Of a DNA stretch of 64,000 nucleotides, positions 17,201-24,929 are shown piece by piece (position 1 is the first letter of the stretch; each line of letters opens with the position of its first letter). The translations under genes were made by a program, and so were the position numbers. A model generated the notes under the pieces. That model was not told where the DNA came from. It ran no database searches and worked only from the letters and a program-made list of their open reading frames with translations. The DNA is from Flavobacterium undicola (GTDB lineage: Bacteria > Bacteroidota > Bacteroidia > Flavobacteriales > Flavobacteriaceae). Location: contig NZ_JAAAPM020000003.1 in assembly GCF_009909155.2 (NCBI RefSeq), positions 124,001 to 188,000 of the forward strand, read 5' to 3'.

Positions 17201-17699
17201 CCTCTGCTTTATCTGAATCTTTATTGTACCAGGAATTGAATAATTGGATAAAAATCCATTGCGTATGCTTGTAATAATTCGGATTTGAAGTACGAACTTC
17301 CCTGTCCCAATCAAATGAAAATCCGATTTTGTCTAATTGTTTTCTGTAACCCGCAATTTGGTTTCCTTCTTTATCCACACCACCGTCAATATTCACGCGG
17401 GTAGTATCTTCCGGACGTTGACCTGTTTGAATAGCATATTGCTCAGCTGGCAATCCAAAACTGTCGTAACCCATTGGGTGCAACACGTTAAAACCCTGAT
17501 GTCTTTTGAAACGAGAATATACATCCGAAGCAATATACCCCAGTGGATGCCCCACGTGCAATCCCGCTCCCGAAGGATAAGGAAACATATCTAAAACGTA
17601 ATGTTTTGGTTTTTCGGAAGTATTGGATGCTGCAAAAGTTTTGTTATCAGCCCAGTATTTTTGCCATTTGGCTTCAATTTCGTTCGGATTGTATTTCAT
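14214..17699 (-). CDS. leuS: Leucine--tRNA ligase carrying an in-frame DUF559 cassette
   Basis: A class I synthetase that charges tRNA-Leu. The signature motifs are intact: HVGH at residues 48-51, KMSKS at 936-940, and TTRPDT in the editing domain. At 1161 residues it is over 200 longer than usual flavobacterial LeuRS. Residues 305-465 (16305-16787) are a foreign 161-residue DUF559 endonuclease cassette placed between FAVK and YIDVFTTRPDT at the start of CP1. A second, smaller expansion of roughly 45-50 residues lies before TPIHTDVNFVN in the Bacteroidota-specific insert ahead of KMSKS. The start is ATG 17697-17699, which has AGAGGA just upstream; the frame extends 16 codons further, but that lacks homology. 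Both halves of LeuRS read as functional. Confidence 0.95.
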   Translation of the reverse strand: MKYNPNEIEAKWQKYWADNKTFAASNTSEKPKHYVLDMFPYPSGAGLHVGHPLGYIASDVYSRFKRHQGFNVLHPMGYDSFGLPAEQYAIQTGQRPEDTTRVNIDGGVDKEGNQIAGYRKQLDKIGFSFDWDREVRTSNPNYYKHTQWIFIQLFNSWYNKDSDKAEDISTLIALFEKEGNANVNAVCDENIEAFSATEWNAFAKEQQEKILLQYRLTYLAETEVNWCPGLGTVLANDEIINGVSERGGYPVVRKKMTQWSMRISAYAERLLQGLNAIDWSESIKESQRNWIGKSVGAMVSFAVKPHPQPLSSGEGSQAVEKGYMTADASIATQLVANARENRKNLTEAEDVLWQEIRNSNLGYKIRRQHYIGSFIADFVCLEKKLIIEVDGGYHYTKEQLELDEQRTLELEQKHLYKVIRFTNEEVLNDIKTVLSKIKEELSLRNSFKTNDTQAPLSAGEGLGVRYIDVFTTRPDTIFGVTFMTLAPEHELVAQITTPEQKAAVEAYIEKTAKRSERERMADVKTISGVFTGAYAEHPFTKEAIPVWIGDYVLAGYGTGAVMAVPCGDERDYAFANFFKGQNGMPEIKNIVDKDISEAAFGGKEGFQLVNSDFLNGMGYKDGTQKVIAELEKINQGYGKVNYRLRDAVFSRQRYWGEPFPVYYVNGLPQMIDAQHLPIILPEVEKYLPTEDGLPPLGNAAVWAWDSVNNKVVNTDLVDNATIFPLELNTMPGWAGSSWYWMRYMDAANENEFASKDALKYWESVDLYIGGSEHATGHLLYSRFWNKFLKDKGFAPTEEPFKKLINQGMILGTSAFVYRVKGLIQSSEGLDISDPKISSFFITKSKHDKIQKGDLTEKESAREFFINGLKRYFPSVEFINVSIDDLELTPIHTDVNFVNASDELDVEKFKKSREYYANAEFDTDDNGKYIVGREVEKMSKSKYNVVTPDNICAEYGADTLRLYEMFLGPLEQAKPWNTAGISGVFGFLKKLCRLYFDDNGLIVTDEEPTKDNLKSLHKTIKKVAEDIESFSFNTSVSQFMICVNELSTQNCHSRAILEPLAIVISPYAPHIAEELWSLLGYSDSIATVTFPKFEPAHLVESDKEYPVSFNGKMRFTINLPLDLTKEQIEEIVMKDERTQKQLDGRTPNKVIIVPGKIINLVG
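16305..16340 (+). repeat. Terminal inverted repeat, left, of the leuS cassette
   Basis: 36 bp starting CCTCACCCCC and ending GAGGGGAGC. It is the inverse of 16752-16787 apart from a single A/G difference, and folds on itself through CCCCTCTCC / GGAGAGGGG. Confidence 0.95.
16752..16787 (-). repeat. Terminal inverted repeat, right, of the leuS cassette
   Basis: 36 bp, the partner of 16305-16340. Pairing of the two in RNA would loop out the whole 161-codon cassette. Confidence 0.95.
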
Positions 17700-17818
17700 T
17701 CCTCTTTTATATTGTTTTTTAATGGAGTCATGCTTTCGCACGCTCAAGTCATTTTTCGAGTTGCTAAGCTATAAAGTAGCTGAGTTTCTAAGTTTTAATA
17801 AATAAAATTATGAAGTCG

Positions 17819-17826
17819 CAAATTTA
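17819..17826 (-). promoter_or_regulatory. Promoter -7 element for leuS
   Basis: CAAATTTA on the plus strand is TAAATTTG on the coding strand. It implies a leader of about 110 nt that contains short ACTCAGC/AGCAACTC-type repeats. Confidence 0.4.
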
Positions 17827-17906
17827 CATTTATTGTGCGGGCTACGAAAATAATTTATTTACAATAAAAAAAATCCAAAAATAAGTACGTAATAAGTAAA
17901 AATACG

Positions 17907-17914
17907 TATGTTTG
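17907..17914 (+). promoter_or_regulatory. Promoter -7 element for modE, with a possible operator
   Basis: TATGTTTG fits TAnnTTTG, 25 bp before the ATG. Just upstream TACGTA occurs twice (17886-17891 and 17903-17908), the second overlapping the -7 box, which could be an autoregulatory site. Confidence 0.4.
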
Positions 17915-17938
17915 CACTGTGCTTAAAAAAACACACCC

Positions 17939-18286
17939 ATGATGTCTAATAAAAAATATAACATAGAAGTTCGACTTTGGATTGAAGAAACCGAAGGGCC
18001 TTTTTTAGGTATTGGAAAAATCTGGCTACTCGAAAATATCCGAAAAACAGGCTCTATTACCAATGCTGCCAAAGAGATGAAAATGGCATACCGCCAAGCC
18101 TGGCAATTAGTAAAAGAAATGAATCAACGTGCTGAAAGTCCTTTAGTTGAAAAATTGCTTGGCGGAAAAGGTGGCGGAGGCGCACGTTTGACCGAGGCAG
18201 GAGAAAAAGCCATTCAGACTTTTCACGAAGTAGAAAAACGCATTAAAGATTTTGCTGAAAAGGAAACCCAAAATTTAAAATTCTAG
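17939..18286 (+). CDS. ModE-like molybdate-responsive regulator (HTH only)
   Basis: A 115-residue LysR-type winged-helix protein matching the DNA-binding half of ModE. The HTH is in GSITNAAKEMKMAYRQAW (about residues 37-54), and GGKGGGGARLTEAG (about 75-88) is the ModE-type wing. The molybdate-binding Mop domains of E. coli ModE are absent, so either it binds no effector itself or it senses through the separate Mop protein at 23855-24259. ATG codons occur at 17939 and 17942. It heads the molybdate locus and is the likely reader of the CAGTAT-N12-ATACTG sites downstream (inference). Confidence 0.88.
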   Translation: MMSNKKYNIEVRLWIEETEGPFLGIGKIWLLENIRKTGSITNAAKEMKMAYRQAWQLVKEMNQRAESPLVEKLLGGKGGGGARLTEAGEKAIQTFHEVEKRIKDFAEKETQNLKF

Positions 18287-18301
18287 CATTTTTTTAATTA
18301 G

Positions 18302-18325
18302 CAGTATTCATTTTAAAACATACTG
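18302..18325. promoter_or_regulatory. Candidate ModE operator, site 1
   Basis: CAGTAT (18302-18307) and ATACTG (18320-18325) are perfect inverted half-sites 12 bp apart. The whole site and about 30 bp after it are repeated at 18390 just before the receptor ATG. Confidence 0.5.
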
Positions 18326-18389
18326 AAAACAAAATAACCCAATATATGAACTTCAAAAATTAATAATCACATAAATTAAACACAATTAT

Positions 18390-18413
18390 CAGTATTCATT
18401 TTAAAACACACTG
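18390..18413. promoter_or_regulatory. Candidate ModE operator, site 2
   Basis: CAGTAT-N12-ACACTG, identical to site 1 except for one base in the right half-site, ending 16 bp before the ATG of the TonB-dependent receptor. The following CCAATATG also echoes CCAATATATG after site 1, so the leader looks tandemly duplicated. Confidence 0.5.
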
Positions 18414-18429
18414 AATAAAACTACCCAAT

Positions 18430-20997
18430 ATGAAATCCAAATTATTTTTAATTCTATTACTGCTCAGTTTAAAAAACTTTGCCCAATCACAAAAAGAAAA
18501 TTCTAAAACAACTCAGGACAGCATCAAAAAAGAAATCCTTAATGAAGTAGTTGTTACCGCTTCACGTACGAAGGAAACTTTCCTGCGTTCTCCAATAAGT
18601 ATCGAGCAATTAAAAGCTGCCGATGCCAAAAATATGGGGGCTCCATCTAATTTTGAGGCCCTGGAAAACCTGAAAGGCGTACAAATCATCAGCCCGAGTT
18701 TAGGTTTTAAAGTCATAAACACCAGAGGATTTGCCAATACAACTAACGTCCGTTTTGCCCAATTAGTAGACGGTGTAGACAATCAGGCACCACATTTGGG
18801 AGCGCCTATTGCCAATGCACTTGGAGCAAACGACTTGGACATCAATAAAATTGAAGTCATTCCCGGAGCAGCTTCTGCCTTATACGGAATGAATGCTATC
18901 AATGGATTGGCAAACATCCAAACCAAAAACCCGTTTGAATACCAAGGATTGAGTATTCAACAATTAACGGCTGTGAATCATACCGGAAAAGTTGACCGTT
19001 TTTCTCCACAACTTTTTACCACAACTAATTTGCGTTACGCCAAAGCAATTAATTCGAAAATAGCTTTCAAAGTAAACGGTTCGCTTACTAACGGAACGGA
19101 CTGGGTTGCCGATGACAGAACCGATTTGGCTCCAAACATAAATTCTTCCGTCAATTTATACGGAGCTGACAACCCTGCTTTTGACGAAGTTAATGGCTAC
19201 GGGAACGAATCGGCAAACCGAAGAACATTAACCCTGAACGGCAAAAAATATGTAGTTTCCAGAACAGGATACAGAGAAACTGACATTGCCGATTACAATA
19301 TTGAAAATTACAAATGGGATGCCGGTGTGTACTTTCGTCCAAAAAAAGGGCACGAATTAGCAGTAACTTACAAAGGAGCCTTAATCAACACCGTTTATCA
19401 GCGTTCTAACCGTTTTAGATTAGAGGATTATAAACTAAGCCAATATGCGATTGATTATCACACTAATATTTTTCAAATACGTGCTTATTTAACTCAGGAA
19501 AACACGGGAAAATCATACAATATGCGTTCTTTGGCTGAAAACATGGATCGTGCTTTTAAATCAGACGACCAATGGTTTACCAATTATACCACAGCCTATA
19601 ACAATGCAGTAACCAATGGATCTACTGTTGCAGACGCCCATAGAATAGCCAGAACAACTTCTGATCAAGGAAGATTTATTCCCGGAACCGATGCTTATAA
19701 TCAAAAGAAAGAAGAATTAATCAACATCAACAACTGGGATATTGGTGCCGCTTTACGTGTAAAATCCTCTTTAGTGCATGCCGAAGGTTTGTTCAATTGG
19801 GACAAAGCTTTTGTTGACTTTTTCAAAAAAGCAGACCTGCAACTCTTAAGTGGTTTTGATTACAGAACTTACATTATTGTTCCTGACGGAAATTATTTTA
19901 TCAATCCGGAAAATAATGGCAAAAACCTGACCTATGGAAAAACAGGTGGATTTACCCAGTTAAGCAAGGATTTATTTGACAAAAGATTACGTTTAAGCGC
20001 AAGTATCCGTGCAGACAAAGCAGACTATTTTGATGTGAAATTTACTCCCCGCTTTACCGCTGTATTTTCTCCAAAAGAAGAAATCAACTTCAGGGCTTCT
20101 TATCAAAGTGGTTATCGATTCCCAAGTATTTTCGAAGGATTTTCTAACGTAAACAGTGGTGGTGTTAAACGTGTGGGAGGATTGCGAATCATGTCTGACG
20201 GAATTTTTGAAAACTCCTACACTAAAGCCTCAATCGACAAATTCCAGGCACAGGTTACCAGCGATATCAACACACTTAGTTTAACACAGGCACAGGCCAT
20301 TGACAAAAACAAAGGAATAATTCAAAAAAATCCTTATACTTATTTAGAACCTGAATTTGTACGTTCTTTCGAATTTGGATTCAGAGGACTTGCCCTAAAC
20401 AAGAGTTTGTTTATCGACACCGATTTTTATTACAACTCTTATGAAAACTTTATTGCACAGGTGGAAGCAAGTATCCCTAACACCGCAGATCCAGCACAAA
20501 TACCAACGGCTCTTTATTCTAAAAACACACAAAGCCGTTACCGTTTGTGGACCAACTCTAAAAGTAAAATATACAATTACGGAGGTAGTTTAGGATTAAA
20601 ATACCGTTACAACGAAATGTTCTCGTTTTTAGGAAATGTGACTTATGCTAAATTAGACCGAACTGACGATAAAGACGGATTGGAAGATGGTTTTAACACT
20701 CCAAAAATTATCGCAAATGGAACAATCGTAGCCGAAAATTTATGGAAAAACCTTGGCGCAAGTGTTACTTATCGTCAACAAAGCAAATACGATTATGTTT
20801 CTTTCCTTGTTAGCGGTTCTGTACCTTCTTACTGGTCAATGGACGCGCAAATCAATTATAATTTCGAAAAACCGGGAGTAATTGCCAAGCTTGGAGGAAC
20901 TAATTTCTTAAACAAATCTTATAATTCCATATTAGGAGGCCCTCAAATTGGAGGATTCTATTATGTGTCATTAACTTGGAATGTTGGTAAACTTTAA
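18430..20997 (+). CDS. TonB-dependent receptor, probably for molybdate
   Basis: An 855-residue outer-membrane receptor. It has a signal peptide (about 1-19, ending NFAQS), a TonB-box-like NEVVVTASR segment at about 38-46, the plug domain (about 50-170, with IEVIPGAASALYGMNAING), and a long beta barrel ending in a C-terminal aromatic-rich strand (YYVSLTWNVGKL). There is no carboxypeptidase-like N-terminal extension. The substrate is inferred purely from position: it lies between the ModE-like regulator and modA, and carries the candidate operators in its leader. It would bring molybdate (or tungstate) across the outer membrane using TonB energy. Confidence 0.85.
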   Translation: MKSKLFLILLLLSLKNFAQSQKENSKTTQDSIKKEILNEVVVTASRTKETFLRSPISIEQLKAADAKNMGAPSNFEALENLKGVQIISPSLGFKVINTRGFANTTNVRFAQLVDGVDNQAPHLGAPIANALGANDLDINKIEVIPGAASALYGMNAINGLANIQTKNPFEYQGLSIQQLTAVNHTGKVDRFSPQLFTTTNLRYAKAINSKIAFKVNGSLTNGTDWVADDRTDLAPNINSSVNLYGADNPAFDEVNGYGNESANRRTLTLNGKKYVVSRTGYRETDIADYNIENYKWDAGVYFRPKKGHELAVTYKGALINTVYQRSNRFRLEDYKLSQYAIDYHTNIFQIRAYLTQENTGKSYNMRSLAENMDRAFKSDDQWFTNYTTAYNNAVTNGSTVADAHRIARTTSDQGRFIPGTDAYNQKKEELININNWDIGAALRVKSSLVHAEGLFNWDKAFVDFFKKADLQLLSGFDYRTYIIVPDGNYFINPENNGKNLTYGKTGGFTQLSKDLFDKRLRLSASIRADKADYFDVKFTPRFTAVFSPKEEINFRASYQSGYRFPSIFEGFSNVNSGGVKRVGGLRIMSDGIFENSYTKASIDKFQAQVTSDINTLSLTQAQAIDKNKGIIQKNPYTYLEPEFVRSFEFGFRGLALNKSLFIDTDFYYNSYENFIAQVEASIPNTADPAQIPTALYSKNTQSRYRLWTNSKSKIYNYGGSLGLKYRYNEMFSFLGNVTYAKLDRTDDKDGLEDGFNTPKIIANGTIVAENLWKNLGASVTYRQQSKYDYVSFLVSGSVPSYWSMDAQINYNFEKPGVIAKLGGTNFLNKSYNSILGGPQIGGFYYVSLTWNVGKL

Positions 20998-21050
20998 TAC
21001 CAACATTCCTTTTAAAACACACAAAATCATTATAATAATCCAGCAACTAT

Positions 21051-21073
21051 CAGTATTTATTTTAGACATACTA
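21051..21073. promoter_or_regulatory. Candidate ModE operator, site 3
   Basis: CAGTAT (21051-21056) and ATACTA (21068-21073), spaced 11 bp, so a weaker match than sites 1 and 2. It is 53 bp upstream of the -7 box of the porin gene. Confidence 0.35.
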
Positions 21074-21125
21074 AATAAAAAAATATCATAAAATACACAA
21101 AGTATAAAAACTAAAAAAACCAAGC

Positions 21126-21133
21126 TATATTTG
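21126..21133 (+). promoter_or_regulatory. Promoter -7 element for the porin/modA unit
   Basis: TATATTTG, a perfect TAnnTTTG match, 85 bp before the preferred porin start at 21218. Confidence 0.5.
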
Positions 21134-21217
21134 CAAAAAATTAAATACTTGAAAATGACTCACTTTCTAATAACGATTAAAAAGAGAATCATTACAAAAA
21201 CAATATTAATTATTATA

Positions 21218-22612
21218 ATGAAAAAAACAAAAAAAACGCTTTATCTGGCTGCAATAACAATCCTGGCTTTATTTTCTAACCAAAATATGACAGCGCAAAT
21301 CGATAGCAACCTTACTAAATTATTACTCGAAAAAAAGATTATCACGCAACGTGAAGCTGACTCTTTAAGTGTTTTAAATGTTTTTAACCAAAAAGTAAAT
21401 TCTGAAAACAAAAACTTTTCTATAGGATTAGAATTTAGACCCCGAACCGAATATCGCGATGGTTACAGACAATTGAGAACAGCCGATACCAAAGCCGCTT
21501 TTTTCACAACTCAAAGAAGCCGATTGGATTTTAACTATAGCCAGCCTAAATTTAAATTCCATACTTCTATTCAGGACATCCGCGTATTGGGACAATACGG
21601 TCAAACCTCAACATCGGGTTCATTGAATGTATTTGAAGCCTACGTAGATGCTGATATTACAGATCAGTTTTTTGTTCGAATTGGTCGCCAAAAAGTAGAT
21701 TTGGACAACGGAAGACTTTTCTCGCAGGCCAACTGGAGTCAGGCAGGAAGAGCACATGATGGAATTAATCTAATCTATGACAACAATAGCATTCATTCAG
21801 AATTCTTTACTTCTTTCAACCAAACAGCCGAACGTATTTTTGATACTGATTTTTCCCCAACAACATTTACCAATTATAAACTGCTGAATGTACATTACCT
21901 AAAAGCAAAATTAAACGAGCATTTTAGCCTGACCACTATAAATGCTGCCGATAGTTATCAAAGCAAAACCACTTCGGGAACCTTATATACCAGAGGAACT
22001 TCTGGAGGGCGATTGGATTTTGAAAAAGGCAATTTGTACGTAACCCTGAGTGGATATTACCAATATGGACAATTGCAAACAGCAGAACGAGTTTCGGCTT
22101 ATTATTTCCAACCGGAAATCCAACTGAAAAACGGGAAATTAACAACTCGTTTAGGTGCCGAGTTCATGAGTGGTGAAAATGCCGAAAAAGTAAGCGACTT
22201 TTCTAAATCATTTGTACCGCTCTATGGAGTGGCCTGGAAATTTATGGGAAATATGGATTATTTTACCACCTTCCCTACCGATGTAAAAAAAGGCGGATTG
22301 TTTAATCCTTATTTATTCTTTATTTACGATTTGAACAAAAAAGTAGCACTGCGTTCTGACTTTCACTTATTTTATTTAGGAAATAAGACAAAAAACGATT
22401 TAGGCAATACTATCAATTCTTATTTAGGTTTCGAAAACGATTTGTCGGTAAAATACAAGTGTAATAGTTTTATTACTGCCGATTTTGGATTCTCTTATAT
22501 GGCTGCCGAAAAAAGTATGGAAACACTTAAAACAGGAAACAGCAATATCATTCCTGTGTGGAGCTACGTCATGATCACCTTCAAGCCTGAATTGTTTAGC
22601 TTCAAAAAATAA
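21218..22612 (+). CDS. Outer-membrane porin, alginate-export-like family
   Basis: A 464-residue predicted beta-barrel protein. A basic, hydrophobic signal peptide (KKTKKTLYLAAITILALF) ends before TAQIDS, and alternating strands follow to the C-terminus. The pattern with RPRTEYRDGYRQ, QRSRLDFNY, VRIGRQKVDL and GAEFMSGEN is that of the alginate_exp / porin family of Bacteroidota, here more likely a general or anion channel. The start was chosen at 21218; earlier in-frame starts (21131, 21155) add a second basic segment before the signal peptide. Position between the receptor and modA suggests a role in oxyanion uptake (inference). Confidence 0.75.
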   Translation: MKKTKKTLYLAAITILALFSNQNMTAQIDSNLTKLLLEKKIITQREADSLSVLNVFNQKVNSENKNFSIGLEFRPRTEYRDGYRQLRTADTKAAFFTTQRSRLDFNYSQPKFKFHTSIQDIRVLGQYGQTSTSGSLNVFEAYVDADITDQFFVRIGRQKVDLDNGRLFSQANWSQAGRAHDGINLIYDNNSIHSEFFTSFNQTAERIFDTDFSPTTFTNYKLLNVHYLKAKLNEHFSLTTINAADSYQSKTTSGTLYTRGTSGGRLDFEKGNLYVTLSGYYQYGQLQTAERVSAYYFQPEIQLKNGKLTTRLGAEFMSGENAEKVSDFSKSFVPLYGVAWKFMGNMDYFTTFPTDVKKGGLFNPYLFFIYDLNKKVALRSDFHLFYLGNKTKNDLGNTINSYLGFENDLSVKYKCNSFITADFGFSYMAAEKSMETLKTGNSNIIPVWSYVMITFKPELFSFKK

Positions 22613-22634
22613 TTAATTACTACTAAAACATCCG

Positions 22635-23396
22635 ATGATGAAAATTATAAAATGCCTGCTACTTATTGTGATTCTCTTTAGCACCACCACTTTTTTTGCT
22701 CAGGGAAAAGCAACAGTTGTAGTTGCTGCCAATTTAAAAACAGCGATGGATTCGATTGCGAAGGATTACAAACAAAGAAATCCTGCTGATAACATCCAAA
22801 TCTCTTATGGTGCTTCGGGAAAATTTTATGAGCAAATAGTCAATGGAGCTCCTTTTGATGTTTTTTTCTCAGCCGACATGAACTACCCAACCAAATTGAA
22901 GGAAAGCCACTTTGGTATTTCGACAGTTAAATTATATGCGATAGGAAGAATTGCTATTTGGAGTAAAAAAATAGATCCAAATACCCAGAAAATGAATTCG
23001 CTATTAGATCCAAAAGTGAAGAAAATTTCGATTGCCAATCCTGTAACTGCACCCTACGGAGCCAAAGCGGTTGAAAGTATGAAACGTACTAAAATTTACA
23101 ACAAAGTAAAAAGTAATTTGGTTTACGGCGAGAACATTGCTCAGGCAGCGCAATTTGTTGCTTTTGGCGCAGCCGATATCGGTATCATCGCCTTATCTGA
23201 TGTATTGTCTCCGGCAATGAAAAAAGAGCGTGGAAAATATTATGTAATTCCGCAAGAAAATCATGCTCCTTTAGAACAAGGTTGTGTGGTTTTAAAACAC
23301 GCTAAAGGAAATGCAACTGCTTTAAGATTTTATGATTATATTTCGTCTGATAAAGCGGTCGCTATTTTAAAATATTACGGTTATTCTCAAAAATAA
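22635..23396 (+). CDS. modA: Molybdate ABC transporter, periplasmic binding protein
   Basis: A 253-residue periplasmic solute-binding protein. The signal peptide ends at FFAQG (about residue 24). ATVVVAANLKTAMDSIAKDY and SYGASGKFYEQIVNGAPFDVFFSAD are the ModA-family segments, in which SGASG-type loops and the first Ala-Asn-Leu segment bind the oxyanion. Further matches are NPVTAPYGAKAVE and DIGIIALSDVLSP. ATG occurs at 22635 and 22638. It starts 22 bp after the porin stop and is followed by a terminator-like hairpin (23494-23518), so modBC lies in a separate unit downstream of an intergenic repeat. Confidence 0.93.
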   Translation: MMKIIKCLLLIVILFSTTTFFAQGKATVVVAANLKTAMDSIAKDYKQRNPADNIQISYGASGKFYEQIVNGAPFDVFFSADMNYPTKLKESHFGISTVKLYAIGRIAIWSKKIDPNTQKMNSLLDPKVKKISIANPVTAPYGAKAVESMKRTKIYNKVKSNLVYGENIAQAAQFVAFGAADIGIIALSDVLSPAMKKERGKYYVIPQENHAPLEQGCVVLKHAKGNATALRFYDYISSDKAVAILKYYGYSQK

Positions 23397-23493
23397 GTCT
23401 TTTTAAAACATATAAGTCATATAAGTTTTTGTAACTATTTTGGAGTTAAAAAAGAAGTGAATTTAAGTTTTTTTGATCTTTTTAGAGTAAATT

Positions 23494-23518
23494 AACTAGT
23501 TGGGGGAGACTAGTTTTT
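23494..23518 (+). terminator. Probable terminator after modA
   Basis: AACTAGT (23494-23500) and ACTAGTT (23509-23515) around an 8-nt G-rich loop, then T residues. The stem is short (7 bp), so strength is uncertain. Confidence 0.5.
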
Positions 23519-23540
23519 GATGATAATTTTCATCAGTTCG

Positions 23541-23558
23541 AAGTATAATTTTATACTT
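23541..23558. promoter_or_regulatory. 18-bp perfect palindrome before mop-modBC
   Basis: AAGTATAA-TT-TTATACTT. It shares the AGTAT / ATACT half-site core with the putative ModE operators but at a 6-bp spacing instead of 12. Confidence 0.35.
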
Positions 23559-23571
23559 TAAAAAATGATCT

Positions 23572-23845
23572 TTATATTTATATTCGCCTATAAATCAAAA
23601 TGCTTTTGTTTTAGAGACTCAACTGTCCTTAACTTCCGCAGTCGAGTGTCAAATGTTTAAAGAATACGTAAAAAGAAAAGCTGTTTGATCCGCCGCGGCG
23701 GAGAGTTCTTTTCTTTTAGTATTCGAAAACTAATTTGACCGACGAGGAAGTGTAAGACTTGAAATCGAAGATTCATGAATACCAAAAAAACAATAAGAAC
23801 ACATGAATATTTTTTTGTTTCTTTTTTGATCAAGCAAAAAAGAAA
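23572..23845 (+). repeat. Dispersed intergenic repeat, copy 2
   Basis: Second copy of the element at 5664-5884, same orientation, with the same palindromic CCGCCGCGGCGG core. It differs by scattered substitutions and by 48 extra bases (23763-23810) before the T-rich right end. It separates modA from the mop-modB-modC genes and ends 9 bp before the mop ATG. No gene is seen in the 458-bp gap. Confidence 0.8.
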
Positions 23846-23854
23846 ATTAATAAA

Positions 23855-24259
23855 ATGAACCTATTAGAAGGCAAAATATCAGAAATAAAAACCGAAGGCT
23901 CTTTGTCCTTAGTAAAAGTAATGGTGCAAAATTGCCCGATTACTTCTATCGTGATTGACACACCTGAAAGTGCCGGATATTTAGCTATCGGAAATGCTGT
24001 AAAAATTCTATTCAAAGAAACCGAGGTGGTTCTGGCCAAAGCGTTTTCGGGAGCAATCAGTCTTCAAAATAAATTAGATTGCAGCGTTCATTCTTTCGAA
24101 AAAGGAAAATTACTTTGCAAAATCATATTAAATTTCCAAAATACTACAATAGCATCAGTAATTACCCGAAATGCTTTTGACCAACTCGATATTCAGGAAA
24201 ACGATTTGGTACAGGCGATGATAAAAACAAATGAAATAAGCTTGGCTACTCATGATTGA
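23855..24259 (+). CDS. Molybdate-binding Mop/TOBE di-domain protein
   Basis: A 134-residue cytoplasmic protein made of two consecutive Mop/TOBE repeats (about 1-65 and 68-132). Each carries the conserved start (LLEGKISEI; KLDCSVHSFEKG) and the strand with the oxyanion-binding valine/isoleucine residues (TSIVIDTPES; TIASVITRNAFDQL). Such molbindins store or buffer molybdate, or serve as the sensor domain of ModE. Since the ModE-like regulator here lacks Mop domains, this protein may be its detached sensor (inference). It overlaps modB by 8 bp. Confidence 0.85.
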   Translation: MNLLEGKISEIKTEGSLSLVKVMVQNCPITSIVIDTPESAGYLAIGNAVKILFKETEVVLAKAFSGAISLQNKLDCSVHSFEKGKLLCKIILNFQNTTIASVITRNAFDQLDIQENDLVQAMIKTNEISLATHD

Positions 24260-24929
24260 TTTCGAACCGATATATCTCACGCTCAAACTGGCTTTTTGCA
24301 CCACAATCATACTGTTAGTGCTCAGTTTGCCTTTGGGGTATTGGCTCGCTTATAGCAAATTGAAATCGAAAGTAATTGTTGAAGCCATCGTGAGTTTACC
24401 ACTAGTTTTACCACCATCGGTTTTAGGATTTTATCTGTTATTAGCCTTTAGTCCCGAAAATGCTTTTGGGAAATTTCTCGATCAGTATTTTGACATTCGA
24501 CTTGTTTTTACGTTTCCCGGATTAGTCATTGCATCGGTTTTGTACAGTTTGCCGTTCATGGTTCAGCCCATACAAAATGGGTTTAAATCACTTTCGAAAT
24601 CATTGATGGAAGCTTCTCTTTTATTAGGAAAAAGCAAAACCGAGACCTTACTTAAAGTGTTAATCCCAAATATAAAAAAAGCAATTCTTACCGGAATTGT
24701 GCTCACTTTTGCACATACCATTGGCGAATTTGGTGTAGTTTTAATGGTGGGCGGAAGCATTCCCAGCGAAACTAAAGTAGTATCGATTGCCATTTATGAC
24801 GAAGTACAAGCCATGAATTACCACAATGCTAATGTTTACGCAGGGATTTTATTTGCCTTTGCATTTGTGGTGCTTTTGTGTGTTTACAGTATTAACCATC
24901 GTTTTAGCCAAACCAATCCGTTACAATGA
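24252..24929 (+). CDS. modB: Molybdate ABC transporter permease
   Basis: A 225-residue inner-membrane permease with five to six transmembrane helices. The EAA-type cytoplasmic loop is SLMEASLLLGKSKTETLLKV (about residues 117-136), which docks with ModC, and HTIGEFGVVLMVGG downstream is diagnostic for ModB. PLVLPPSVLGFYLL is the conserved early periplasmic segment. It overlaps the Mop gene by 8 bp and the modC gene by 4 bp (ATGA), so the three are translationally coupled. Confidence 0.95.
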   Translation: MIDFEPIYLTLKLAFCTTIILLVLSLPLGYWLAYSKLKSKVIVEAIVSLPLVLPPSVLGFYLLLAFSPENAFGKFLDQYFDIRLVFTFPGLVIASVLYSLPFMVQPIQNGFKSLSKSLMEASLLLGKSKTETLLKVLIPNIKKAILTGIVLTFAHTIGEFGVVLMVGGSIPSETKVVSIAIYDEVQAMNYHNANVYAGILFAFAFVVLLCVYSINHRFSQTNPLQ

